Origin: Marinobacterium rhizophilum | GTDB lineage: Bacteria > Pseudomonadota > Gammaproteobacteria > Pseudomonadales > Balneatricaceae | Assembly: GCF_024397915.1 (NCBI RefSeq) | Contig: NZ_CP073347.1 | Coordinates: forward strand, 806,001-870,000 | DNA length: 64,000 nt | Direction of reading: 5' to 3' | Part shown: positions 36,415 to 44,602 of the stretch, one piece after another | Layout of the letters: each line of letters opens with the position of its first letter | Position numbering within the stretch: the first letter of the stretch is position 1 | Position numbers and translations under genes: made by a program | Notes under the pieces: model-generated | What the model saw: only the letters and a program-made list of their open reading frames with translations | Database searches by the model: none | What the model was told of the DNA's origin: nothing

Positions 36415-36439
36415 GCGCGCCGGGCCGATTCCGGCGCGC
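36415..36439 (+). promoter_or_regulatory. Intercistronic hairpin between dmpN and dmpO
   Basis: GCGCGCCGG, 7-base loop, CCGGCGCGC: a 9 bp perfect GC-rich stem with no T-run, 6 bp before the dmpO start. More likely an mRNA stability or processing element than a terminator. Confidence 0.5.
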
Positions 36440-36445
36440 GGAGAT

Positions 36446-36814
36446 ATGACTATGTCCTTTAAAACATTGAAACCGGGCTATAGCGGTGAGGTGAAGGATC
36501 GCCTCGAAAATTTCAATGGCAACCAGCTGGTCTATGTCGGCTGGGACCATCACTTGATGTTTTGTGCGCCCTTTACCCTGCCCGTACCGCCGCAGATGAC
36601 CTTTGGCGAGTTACGGGACCAGGTGATGGCAGCGGTATTCAGCCCGCACCCCGAGTGGAGCCAGATCAACTGGGACAGTGCCACCTGGCTGCTGAATGGC
36701 AAAGCCTTTGTGCCGCTGCTTGATGCATCGCTGCAGGCACAGGGTGTTGACCACAAGTCCCTGCTGCGTTTTCAGACCCCTGAGCTGGCGGGCTTTATGT
36801 CCGCGGCTGTCTGA
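36446..36814 (+). CDS. dmpO: Phenol hydroxylase subunit DmpO (oxygenase gamma subunit)
   Basis: A 122-residue small subunit of the hydroxylase with YSGEVKDRLENFNGNQLVYV, WDHHLMFCAPFTLPVPP and WSQINWDSATWLLNG, typical of DmpO. Two starts are possible: ATG at 36446 and ATG at 36452. The GGAG at 36439-36442 is better spaced for the second, so the protein may begin MSFKTLKPG. It lies between dmpN and dmpP as expected. Confidence 0.94.
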   Translation: MTMSFKTLKPGYSGEVKDRLENFNGNQLVYVGWDHHLMFCAPFTLPVPPQMTFGELRDQVMAAVFSPHPEWSQINWDSATWLLNGKAFVPLLDASLQAQGVDHKSLLRFQTPELAGFMSAAV

Positions 36815-36825
36815 GGGAGGCGAGC

Positions 36826-37887
36826 ATGAGCTATGAGATTACAGTGGAACCGACCGGCGATCTGATCGAGGTCGAAGAAGGACAGACCATCCTCGATGCC
36901 GCCCTGCGCCAGGGCGTTTGGCTGCCCTTTGCCTGCGGCCACGGCACCTGTGCCACCTGCAAGGTGCAGGTACTGGAAGGCGATGCCGACATAGGCGAGG
37001 CGTCCCCCTTTGCACTGATGGATATGGAGCGGGACGAGGGCAAGATACTGGTGTGCTGCGCGCGGCCCGAATCCGATATGGTGATCGAAGCCGATATCGA
37101 TGTGGACCCGGACTTCAAGGGCTTCCCGGTGCAGGATTATAGCGCCAGCGTGACGCAAATCACCGACCTGTCGCCAACGATCCGGGGCATTCAGCTGAAG
37201 CTGAATCGGCCGATGGACTTCCAGGCCGGTCAGTACATCAACCTGCAGATTCCGGGCGTAGAGGGCACGCGAGCCTTTTCCATCGCCAATGCGCCGGGCG
37301 ATAACGCCACCATCGAGCTGCATGTGCGGCGGGTGGAAGGCGGCGCCGGCACGGCCTGGCTGCACGAACAGATGCAAACCGGCGACAGCCTGGCGCTCAG
37401 CGGCCCCTTCGGTCAGTTTTTCGTACGTACTTCTGATAACCAGGACGCAATCTTCCTGGCCGGCGGCTCGGGGCTTTCGAGCCCGCAGTCGATGATTCTG
37501 GATATGCTGGAGCAGGGCGATCAGCGCCAGATCTATCTGTTCCAGGGGGCACGTAACCTGGCCGAGCTCTATAACCGCGAGCTGTTCGAGACCCTGGCCC
37601 GGGAGCACGGGCATTTTCACTACATACCGGCACTGAGCGCCCCCGAGCCGGGGGACGGCTGGCAGGGCTTTCGCGGTTACGTCCATGAGGCGGCAAAGCA
37701 GCATTTCGACAACCGCTTCGACGGTCACAAGGCCTATCTCTGTGGCCCGCCACCGATGATCGATGCGGCCATCAGCACCCTGATGCAGGGGCGCCTGTTC
37801 GAGCGGGACATTCATATGGAACGTTTCGTCACCGCCGCCGATGGCGCCGCGGGCCCGGAGCGCTCGGCCCTGTTCAAGCGTATCTGA
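36826..37887 (+). CDS. dmpP: Phenol hydroxylase reductase DmpP
   Basis: A 353-residue NADH-dependent reductase carrying electrons to the diiron hydroxylase. The N-terminal plant-type [2Fe-2S] domain has Cys37, Cys42, Cys45 and Cys77; the FAD domain follows (RAFSIANAP) and then the NAD domain (FLAGGSGLSSPQSMILDM, YLCGPPPMIDAA). Length equals DmpP. Last gene of the operon; no meta-cleavage genes follow, consistent with ortho cleavage of the catechol by CatA. Confidence 0.97.
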   Translation: MSYEITVEPTGDLIEVEEGQTILDAALRQGVWLPFACGHGTCATCKVQVLEGDADIGEASPFALMDMERDEGKILVCCARPESDMVIEADIDVDPDFKGFPVQDYSASVTQITDLSPTIRGIQLKLNRPMDFQAGQYINLQIPGVEGTRAFSIANAPGDNATIELHVRRVEGGAGTAWLHEQMQTGDSLALSGPFGQFFVRTSDNQDAIFLAGGSGLSSPQSMILDMLEQGDQRQIYLFQGARNLAELYNRELFETLAREHGHFHYIPALSAPEPGDGWQGFRGYVHEAAKQHFDNRFDGHKAYLCGPPPMIDAAISTLMQGRLFERDIHMERFVTAADGAAGPERSALFKRI

Positions 37888-37934
37888 GGGCGTTGAGGCT
37901 ATCAGCCAGGTGAGATGACCCTGGCTGTCAATGT

Positions 37935-38453
37935 TTAGCCTTCTCGGGCGATGAGTTTGCGCGCATTGATCCATCCGTCGATCTGGTCGCCGAAGTCAGG
38001 TGGAACCTTGCGCCCAACACGCCGGGCGATATCCAGGATGGTCTGTTGTGCAAGCGCTTCTTCCATGCGCTTCTGGGCGGTCAGCATCACGCTGTGGATC
38101 GTGCAGGTGCCCGCTGTCGACCAGTCTGGTGGCGAATCGCTGAAAAGCGCGCAGCGCTCACGGATCTGCCGGCATTCAAAAATGTCTTTCTGACCATCTA
38201 TTGCCTGCACGACATCAAGCACGGTGATCTCTTCAGCCGGTCTGGCCAATTGGAATCCACCGCGTACGCCTTCGGTTGCGACAACCAGGTTTGCTTTGGC
38301 CAGCTTGGTGAATACCTTCGCGAGCAACTCAGGCGGGACACCCTGCAGTTCGGCGAGTGCGCGCGCACTGGCTTCCCGGCTGTCACCCTTGTTGTCCACC
38401 AGTAGTGTCAGACAATGGAGTCCGTACTCCACTCCCGCGCTGTAAAGAGCCAT
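37935..38453 (-). CDS. Rrf2-family transcriptional regulator
   Basis: A 172-residue regulator with the Rrf2 winged helix (VPPELLAKVFTKLAKANLVV, GVRGGFQLARP) and a Cys-rich segment (FECRQIRERCALF, GTCTIHSVM). The three cysteines suggest an iron-sulfur or redox sensor. I prefer the ATG at 38453 (MALYSAGVEYG) because GGAG lies 7 bases upstream; an in-frame ATG at 38468 gives five more residues. It is divergent from the NDH-2-like pseudogene, and the gap contains TTCGTAG-type inverted-repeat sites. It converges with dmpP. Confidence 0.87.
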   Translation of the reverse strand: MALYSAGVEYGLHCLTLLVDNKGDSREASARALAELQGVPPELLAKVFTKLAKANLVVATEGVRGGFQLARPAEEITVLDVVQAIDGQKDIFECRQIRERCALFSDSPPDWSTAGTCTIHSVMLTAQKRMEEALAQQTILDIARRVGRKVPPDFGDQIDGWINARKLIAREG

Positions 38454-38792
38454 ATATACTCCGACCATATCATTCGTAGCATTATGCTGATAACGCCGGA
38501 TTATCTCAAGCCATAGATAGCCTGAACAATGAGATAAGAATAAATACTTTATTCCTGTTTTTTATTTAAACAATTGTTTAATAGGACATATTTTGTTTTT
38601 TGTTTGCTTTTCATGCAGATCGTACTGAGCCCGTCATCCATGGCCATCAAAAGATATTGCATTTCATAACTACGACTAATATATTCGTAGTTGCTCGGTT
38701 CTCAACAGCAAGGTCTGAATTTAAGGTTCAGTCGGATAGAGAAGCCCGTGCATGATTTTTCGATAGAACATGATTTCTACCTGGAGCTAAAC
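38454..38792. other. AT-rich divergent intergenic region, Rrf2 gene to NDH-2-like gene
   Basis: 339 bp, notably AT-rich, with no gene. It carries a half-site ATTCGTAG (38472-38479) beside the Rrf2 start and a full inverted repeat (38668-38692) on the other side. Confidence 0.6.
38668..38692. promoter_or_regulatory. Candidate Rrf2 operator
   Basis: AACTACGA-N9-TCGTAGTT, a perfect 8 bp inverted repeat with 9 bp spacing, about 100 bp upstream of the NDH-2-like gene. The half-site ATTCGTAG recurs at 38472-38479 near the Rrf2 gene. Confidence 0.55.
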
Positions 38793-39994
38793 ATGAAACA
38801 GCGTATTTTGATCGTCGGTGCAGGCTTTGGCGGTATGTGGAGTGCCCTCAGCTCCACCCGTTTGCTCGACAAGTACAATCGCCATGACATCGAGGTCACC
38901 GTACTGGCGCCTCAGGCCGAGCTGCGTGTGCGCCCACGTTTTTATGAGCCTGAGGTCCACACCATGGCCGCGCCGCTGGGTGAGCTATTCGATGCGGTGG
39001 GTGTGACCTTTGTGAAGGGGCTGGTGGAGCACATTGATGTCGTGGGTAAAAGCGTTAAATACCGGGACGACGCAGGCGCGGAGATCGGGCTGGCGTATGA
39101 TCGCCTCGTGCTGGCGACCGGCAGCAAGGTTGCGCAGCCTGCATTGCCGGGTATTGAAGCAGCGTTCAACATCGACAACCTGGACGAGGCTATCCGCCTG
39201 GAACGTCACATCAAGTCGCTGGCTGATGTTCCGGTGTCGGTGATGCGCAACACCGTGGTGGTGGCCGGTGGTGGCTTTACCGGCATTGAAATCGCAACGG
39301 AATTGCCGTCTCGGCTGCGAGAAGTACTGGGGAATAACACCGATATACGGGTCGTTGTGGCTGATCGCGGCGCTGAAATTGGCGCCGCCATGGGTGATGG
39401 TCCGCGTGATGCTGTTGTGCAGGCCTGCAACGCACTGGGGGTTGAGTGGAAGCTGAACGTGCTGGTTGTTCAATGGATGCGAACGGCGTCACCCTGTCGG
39501 ATGGGCAGCGCATTGAAACCAACACCGTCATCTGGACGGCGGGTGTTATCGCCAGCGCCTTAACCGAGCAAATTCCGGCCGAACGCGATCGGCTTGGGCG
39601 TCTGCACGTTGATCGTAACCTCCAGGTCATCGGCTTGCCGGATGTTTTTGCAACCGGGGATGTGGCCTACGCGGCAACTGACGATCTGGGTAACCGTGCC
39701 TTGATGACCTGTCAGCATGCAATTTCTCTGGGACGTTCAGCCGGGAATAACGTCGCGGCCAGTTTGCTCGGAGTTGAAGCGATGCCATACAGTCAACCCA
39801 AGTATGTGACTTGTCTCGACCTCGGGGCCTGGGGCGCTGTCTTTACTGAAGGCTGGGAGCGTGAGGTGAAATTTATCAAGGACGAGGCTAAAGCAATCAA
39901 ACAACAGATCAACAGTGTCTGGATCTATCCGCCTGCGGCTAACCGTGCAGAAGCGCTGGCTGCCGCAGACCCCAGCATACCTGTCGTTGCATGA
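38793..39994 (+). pseudogene. NDH-2-like NAD(P)/FAD oxidoreductase with a frameshift
   Basis: The first part reads MKQRILIVGAGFGGMWSALS (FAD GxGxxG), then LVLATGSKVAQPALPGIEAA and a second dinucleotide fold VVVAGGGFTGIEIATEL. Around 39455-39480 the frame is lost and the rest (SMDANGVTLSDGQRIETNTV, then DVFATGDVAYA and the C terminus) continues in the frame expected after loss of a single base. Together they give one protein of about 400 residues resembling type II NADH dehydrogenases. GGAG precedes the ATG. Either a recent inactivating deletion or a sequencing error; no other damage is seen, which favours something recent. Probably controlled by the divergent Rrf2 protein. Confidence 0.82.
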
Positions 39995-40050
39995 GGGGCG
40001 TCGTGAATGGCTGAGCGTCTTGCCTGCGTCGCGGCGCGCAGGGAGAGGCG

Positions 40051-40824
40051 TCAGCCTTCGGTATCGCGGACTTTCAATGCAATCATGTAGGCGCTGGCGG
40101 CGGCCAGCAGGTGTTTCAGGGTATGGCCGCTTATCAGCTGCTGACTGAACCGGTAAACGAGGTCATCCCCGAGTTCGGCGACCTTGGCCAGTACATAGAA
40201 ACCCAGCGCCAGCCAGAGCCACCCTGTGCCTGGCCCTTCAAAGCGCCAGATCATGACGGGTAACAGCAGCATGGGGCCAAACTGCACCAGCAGGTAAGGG
40301 CGCAGATCATCCAGCCAGTGCCAGTATAAAACGCTGGCCAGGCCCAGGCCGAGCAACCAGGGACAGAGCGCAAGCCCGAGCCGGCTATCGATCCGTTCGG
40401 CGACCACCAGGGCGGTGAGAACGGTAAAGCTGATTGTCATCGGCAGCCGGTCCCACAGCAGCGTCTGGTTGTCGGGTGCCAGGTGGTAAAAGCCCGATCC
40501 CAGCGCAATCAGCAATAACCCTGCGAAGAAGATCCGGTAAAGCATCAGCAACGGTGCGAACTGCCGCCTGTTTCTTTTCAGCCTGCTGAACCCGTACAGG
40601 CTGACCAGTACAAACACCAGGTTGGATAGTACATTGGCGGCGTTGGCGAGCCCCGCCAGCGAGCGCTGGTCGGCAAAGTTGTGATACTCGAGTGGCTGGG
40701 CGATGGGGGAGGTGGTCAGCAGGAGCAGCAGTGCAGCGGCCGCCAGCACCAGCAGTGCCGCGACCTTGCGCGGGCCTGAGAGCCGAGGCCTGCGGGTGTT
40801 GAGCGAACCGGATGGTGTGCGCAT
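40051..40824 (-). CDS. Ceramidase-like (CREST superfamily) membrane protein
   Basis: A 257-residue integral membrane protein with about seven hydrophobic segments. Conserved polar motifs of the alkaline ceramidase/CREST group are present: LANAANVLSNLVFVLVSLYG near residues 60-80, SGFYHLAPDNQTLLWDRLPM around 105-125 and SGHTLKHLLAA near the C terminus, giving the Ser, Asp and His pattern thought to hold a metal. The family hydrolyses amide or ester bonds in lipids; the bacterial substrate is unknown. It stands alone between convergent and divergent neighbours. Confidence 0.8.
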   Translation of the reverse strand: MRTPSGSLNTRRPRLSGPRKVAALLVLAAAALLLLLTTSPIAQPLEYHNFADQRSLAGLANAANVLSNLVFVLVSLYGFSRLKRNRRQFAPLLMLYRIFFAGLLLIALGSGFYHLAPDNQTLLWDRLPMTISFTVLTALVVAERIDSRLGLALCPWLLGLGLASVLYWHWLDDLRPYLLVQFGPMLLLPVMIWRFEGPGTGWLWLALGFYVLAKVAELGDDLVYRFSQQLISGHTLKHLLAAASAYMIALKVRDTEG

Positions 40825-41083
40825 CTTGTCTCCCTCGGTTTGGACTGCTCGTGCCTGCCTGCGCTGATTAGGGTAGCAGAGGCGTTGATGCCACCACTAT
40901 CCAGACCGATGCGCTAACTGCTGGCCAGGGCTCCGTGTGCCAGTCGGGGAAAGGCGCACCGAGAGCGTGCTCAAAGTCCATCGGATGTGGCATGCTGCCC
41001 ATGCTGGGGCGGCCAAAGCGTATCCGCACGCCAGGGTATTGCCCGGATAAAGCCGATCACGAATAAAAACACGCGAGACAACC

Positions 41084-41422
41084 ATGTACGAAAGCAGGAA
41101 CAAGCCCTTGATCACGACCAAGGCTTTCAGGCGGCGAATGGCTTTTCATCTGTTCGCGGCCTTGGCACTGGTGGTGATCAGCCTGGGGGCGGGCGTCGCC
41201 GGGCATATGTATTTTGAGAATATGCCGCCGGTAACGGCGCTGGTCGCCTCGATCACCCTGACCAGCGGGCTTGGATTGTCGATTATCCCGCAAACGACCT
41301 CAGGGCAACTCTTTGTCAGTCTCTACGGCATCTTCTCGGGCTATGTGTATATCGCGACCAGCACCATCGTCATTGCCCCCATGCTCCATCGACTGCTGCA
41401 CCGGTTCCATCTGGACGAATGA
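41084..41422 (+). CDS. Small membrane protein of unknown function
   Basis: A 112-residue protein with three hydrophobic stretches (MAFHLFAALALVVISLGAGV, VTALVASITLTSGLGLSIIP and YVYIATSTIVIAPML). The TTSGQLFVSLYGIFSGYVY stretch recalls a pore-loop-like sequence of ion-channel domains, but this is too weak to assign. Histidines cluster at the C terminus (RLLHRFHLDE). A likely single-gene unit. Confidence 0.6.
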   Translation: MYESRNKPLITTKAFRRRMAFHLFAALALVVISLGAGVAGHMYFENMPPVTALVASITLTSGLGLSIIPQTTSGQLFVSLYGIFSGYVYIATSTIVIAPMLHRLLHRFHLDE

Positions 41423-41458
41423 CCCGGCTTGCCCGGTGGATTCAATAACGCAGCTTCG

Positions 41459-41503
41459 TGATTGGTGATTGGTGATTGGTGATTCGTAATTGGTAAATGG
41501 TGG
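41459..41503. repeat. Heptamer tandem repeat (GTGATTG)n
   Basis: About six consecutive 7 bp units: three or four perfect GTGATTG, then variants (GTGATTC, GTAATTG, GTAAATG). Confidence 0.75.
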
Positions 41504-41642
41504 TGTGACCGACACCTGATGCCGGCGTATATCCACCTGTGCAGCAGCCTTGCGCCCAGTGCTCGGTATCCAGCGTGGCAGGCTATCTGAAGGGAAAAGT
41601 GCGATCGCTGTCGCCAGGCAGTTCAAACACCGTCAGCGAAAC

Positions 41643-41687
41643 TGCAATGGCCAGAGCTGCAATGGCCAGAGCTTTAATGGCGAGAAC
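41643..41687. repeat. 15-bp tandem repeat, three copies
   Basis: TGCAATGGCCAGAGC twice exactly, then the variant TTTAATGGCGAGAAC. Confidence 0.75.
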
Positions 41688-41757
41688 TCTTGGGCGAGAG
41701 GCTATTTTGTCTCGACGCCGGGCCTGGATAAAGCAATGGCTTGCGCGCACTGCCAGT

Positions 41758-42699
41758 CTACACCTTGCCCGGTGAAACCCCCATAACCCGCTTGAACGCA
41801 CGTGAAAATGCCGCTTCTGATGCGTATCCAAGATCCTCTGCCAGGGTGATTAAGGGTTCATGCCGGTGTTTCAGACGCTGATAGGCGAGGTTCATGCGCC
41901 ACTGCGTCAGGTAGTTTTTCACACTGTTGCCTACCATCTGCCTGAAGTGGGCAGAGAAGCCCGAACGCGACATGCCGCATTCGCGCGCCAGCGAATCCAG
42001 CGTCCAGTTTTTCTCGGGCTGGTGGTGAATGGCGCGCAGGGCAATGCCGATGTGTTTGTCTTGCAGTGCGCCGACCCAGCCGGTGCTGGCGTCGGGGGAC
42101 TGTTCCATCCAGTGGCGGATGAGCTGTATCACCAGAATGTCCGCCAGATGGGTAATGATGGTTTCACCGCCGGGTTTGAGTTGCCGGGCTTCTGCGGCAA
42201 TAAAATCCAGGGTGCTGCTCAGCCAGCGCTCGCGGCTTGCATCCAGCTGCTCCAGCAACAGTACGGATGGCAGCTGCTGTACCAGCTGCTTGCCTGCGAA
42301 CTGATCGAAGCACATGACGCCACAGGTCAGCTCGGTTTTTTCACCCGCTCCTGCAATTTCGAGTACTTCATAGCGCTCGCTGATTTGGCGTACACCGGCC
42401 TCGAACAGCGGCACCGCAGGCAGCTGTGGGTCACTGCTGATGATGTGGCCATGCCCGTGTGGAATAAGCACCAAGGCGCCTTCGCTTAAGCGTATGGGTG
42501 GCTCGCCATCAAGCTGCAGCCAGCAGTGCCCGGCCGTGATGATATGAAACATCATCTTGCCGGGCAGTACCGGCATCGCCAGTGACCAGGCACCGCTGAG
42601 TTCCGAGCGGCAGTAGAGGCTGCCGTCAAGGCGCAGCTGGTGCAGGATTTCCCCCAGCGGATCGTTCGCCTGTGGAAAGGCGGGTGATCGATTGTCCAT
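41758..42699 (-). CDS. AraC-family transcriptional regulator
   Basis: A 313-residue regulator with an N-terminal cupin-type AraC ligand domain (GKMMFHIITAGHCWLQLDGE, LVLIPHGHGHIISSDP) and a C-terminal double helix-turn-helix (LDSLARECGMSRSGFSAHFR and LITLAEDLGYASEAAFSRAF), ending KRVMGVSPGKV. The cupin_6 type is common in regulators of small oxidoreductases. It is divergent from the NmrA-like oxidoreductase gene, its likely target. Confidence 0.9.
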   Translation of the reverse strand: MDNRSPAFPQANDPLGEILHQLRLDGSLYCRSELSGAWSLAMPVLPGKMMFHIITAGHCWLQLDGEPPIRLSEGALVLIPHGHGHIISSDPQLPAVPLFEAGVRQISERYEVLEIAGAGEKTELTCGVMCFDQFAGKQLVQQLPSVLLLEQLDASRERWLSSTLDFIAAEARQLKPGGETIITHLADILVIQLIRHWMEQSPDASTGWVGALQDKHIGIALRAIHHQPEKNWTLDSLARECGMSRSGFSAHFRQMVGNSVKNYLTQWRMNLAYQRLKHRHEPLITLAEDLGYASEAAFSRAFKRVMGVSPGKV

Positions 42700-43039
42700 G
42701 CATGTTGCCTCTCAACCTGGAAGCTAAACAGGGCATCCTGTTTTGCCGTCGCCCCTGGAAAACTGGCGAAATTGTGTGACATTCCTTTATTTCAAGGGTT
42801 CGCATTAGGCCGTCTTTATCAAAAGAAGGCCCGCTGGTGGCGCATTTTTGCGCCACTGCATGAACCCCGTTCTCTGGGTGTTCACTGTTGCCGGTTTCAT
42901 ACGCGTATAGAGTTCGATTTTAGACGAATAATCAATTTGTTTGGCAAAACAGGCATTAAGCATCCAGCTGATTTGCACAATACTGGCTCCATTGCTTAAG
43001 CAAGCTCGCCAAACGAAACCGAACATGAGGATAGATGCG
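42700..43039. other. Divergent AraC/NmrA-like intergenic region
   Basis: 340 bp, moderately AT-rich toward 42900-42960, with no gene. It should carry both promoters and the AraC sites; no clear direct repeats were recognised. Confidence 0.5.
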
Positions 43040-43882
43040 ATGAGCATGCCCACCCTGGTTATTGGCAAAAACGGCAAAACGGGCCGCAGGGTCGACACCC
43101 TGCTGCAAATCGCGGGCTACAGAACCCGTGCGGTATCGCGTTCAACGGACATTGCCTTTGACTGGCAGCAGCCCGAAGGCTGGCTGGAAGCGATGCAGGG
43201 GTGTGGCTCGGCCTACGTGTGCTTTCAGCCCGATCTGGCAGTGCCCGCCGCCAGCCACGCCATCGCCGAATTCATCCGTCTGGCGCGCCAGGCGGGCATT
43301 CGCCATATCGTATTGTTGTCGGGGCGGGGTGAGGCCGGTGCTCAGCACGCTGAACGGCTGGTGATGGCCAGTGGTCTTGAGTGGAATATCGTGCGTGCCA
43401 GCTGGTTCGCGCAGAACTTCAGCGAAGGCATTCTGATTGATGGCGTGCTGAACGGCCAGGTGGTCTTGCCCGCCGGTGATATACCGGAGCCTTTTGTCGA
43501 TACGGATGATATTGCCGCTGTCGCCTTCGCCTGCCTGACACAGCCGGCATTGGTTAATCAGGTTTTTGAAGTGACCGGGCCACAATTGTTAACCTTGCGT
43601 GACTGCGTCGATGTGCTATCGGACATCACCGGCAACAGCATCGAGTTCGTGCCCGTTTCTGCCGAGGATTTCCTGCAAGGGCTCAGGCAACAGGGGCAGC
43701 CAGAGGATGTGCTCTGGCTGATGAACGAACTGTTCACCGTTGTGATGGATGGCCGTAACAGCCGGGTGGCCAATGGTGTCGAGAAAGCCCTGGGGCGCCC
43801 GGCCACGTCGTTTCGCGACTATGCACTCAAGGCTGCCAGGGCCGGCGCCTGGGCATCGCCTGCAGCGGTTGCCACTGTCTGA
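43040..43882 (+). CDS. NmrA-like NAD(P)-binding oxidoreductase
   Basis: A 280-residue atypical short-chain dehydrogenase. The N terminus TLVIGKNGKTGRRVDTLL carries GxxGxxG for nucleotide binding. Then come IRHIVLLSGRGEAGAQHAER (about 86-105) and WNIVRASWFAQNFSEG, as in NmrA/QorR-type proteins that lack a full catalytic triad. Start options are ATG at 43025 and 43040; the GAGGA at 43026-43030 favours 43040. Divergent from an AraC gene that probably induces it. Confidence 0.85.
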   Translation: MSMPTLVIGKNGKTGRRVDTLLQIAGYRTRAVSRSTDIAFDWQQPEGWLEAMQGCGSAYVCFQPDLAVPAASHAIAEFIRLARQAGIRHIVLLSGRGEAGAQHAERLVMASGLEWNIVRASWFAQNFSEGILIDGVLNGQVVLPAGDIPEPFVDTDDIAAVAFACLTQPALVNQVFEVTGPQLLTLRDCVDVLSDITGNSIEFVPVSAEDFLQGLRQQGQPEDVLWLMNELFTVVMDGRNSRVANGVEKALGRPATSFRDYALKAARAGAWASPAAVATV

Positions 43883-44039
43883 ACGCGACCCCCTGATGGG
43901 GTGTGCCAGGCGCAGCGACAGGGCTGCGCGGCCAGTGAGCCCGTACTTTTAACCCTAAGACGGGCACCGGTGCGTGTACGTGCCCTGCAAAAGCCGAGCG
44001 ACTGGGCAGCGCCTGGCGCCGCCCGGTCGTGTGGTACCG

Positions 44040-44384
44040 TCAGGCGAAAACGAAGTACTTGCGTACGGTTTCGACCACTTCCCAGGTGCCTTTCATGCCG
44101 GGTTCGATGACGAAGACATCGCCGCCCTTGAGGTGTACCGGCGCTTCGCCTTCAGGCGTGATGATGCAGTAGCCTTCCAGGAAGTGGCAGAATTCCCACT
44201 TGTCGTAATTCACTTCAAACTTGCCCGGTGTGCAGATCCAGGTGCCCATGATCTTGCTGCCATCGGCGGAAAGGTAGGCGTTCAGGTTTACGGTGTGCGG
44301 GTCACCGCCGATACGGGTCCACTTGGTGGCGTCTACAACAGGCGTGGGGCAGGTTTCGCGCATGACAGTGATGAAGTCGGACAT
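44040..44384 (-). CDS. Small cupin-domain protein (EutQ-like)
   Basis: A 114-residue single cupin, with GTWICTPGKFEVNYDKWEFC then HFLEGYCIITPEGEAPVHLK and GGDVFVIEPGMKGTWEVVET, matching the two cupin motifs of the DUF861/EutQ-like group. The ATG at 44384 begins the conserved part; the longer upstream reading is not family-like. Often found beside amino acid catabolic genes, which fits the neighbouring Asp/Glu cluster, but no function is proven. Confidence 0.82.
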   Translation of the reverse strand: MSDFITVMRETCPTPVVDATKWTRIGGDPHTVNLNAYLSADGSKIMGTWICTPGKFEVNYDKWEFCHFLEGYCIITPEGEAPVHLKGGDVFVIEPGMKGTWEVVETVRKYFVFA

Positions 44385-44602
44385 CTCGGTTCCAGAATTC
44401 TGATTAAAGGCCTGCCATTGTAGTGGTGCCCGGGATTGGCGGTTGTGCGGTTGCGACCTGGGGCCTGCGCATATGCGCCTTCGTGCCTGTCCGCTTCGCG
44501 GCGTCTGCACGGCGCGGGCAAGGAGCCGGCATGGTGGATTGAGCCCCGGGGCTGGTTCACATATAATTGACGCTCTAACAATAATGACAAAAGGGGCTGC
44601 GA

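Larger units (their letters stand above)
41423..41757. other. Repeat-containing intergenic region
   Basis: 335 bp between the small membrane protein gene and the 3' end of an AraC gene, with a 7 bp tandem repeat (41459-41503) and a 15 bp tandem repeat (41643-41687). Short ORFs over these repeats are not credible genes. Confidence 0.6.

Noticed and set aside
39440..39490. Programmed ribosomal frameshift in the NDH-2-like gene
   Set aside because: No slippery heptamer with a downstream stimulatory structure was evident, and the family is normally one uninterrupted frame; a deletion or sequencing error is simpler.
41583..41831. 82-codon minus-strand frame with LAIKALAIAALAIAV hydrophobic repeats
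   Set aside because: It overlaps the AraC gene end in another frame and its hydrophobic part is only the 15 bp tandem repeat; no ribosome binding site.
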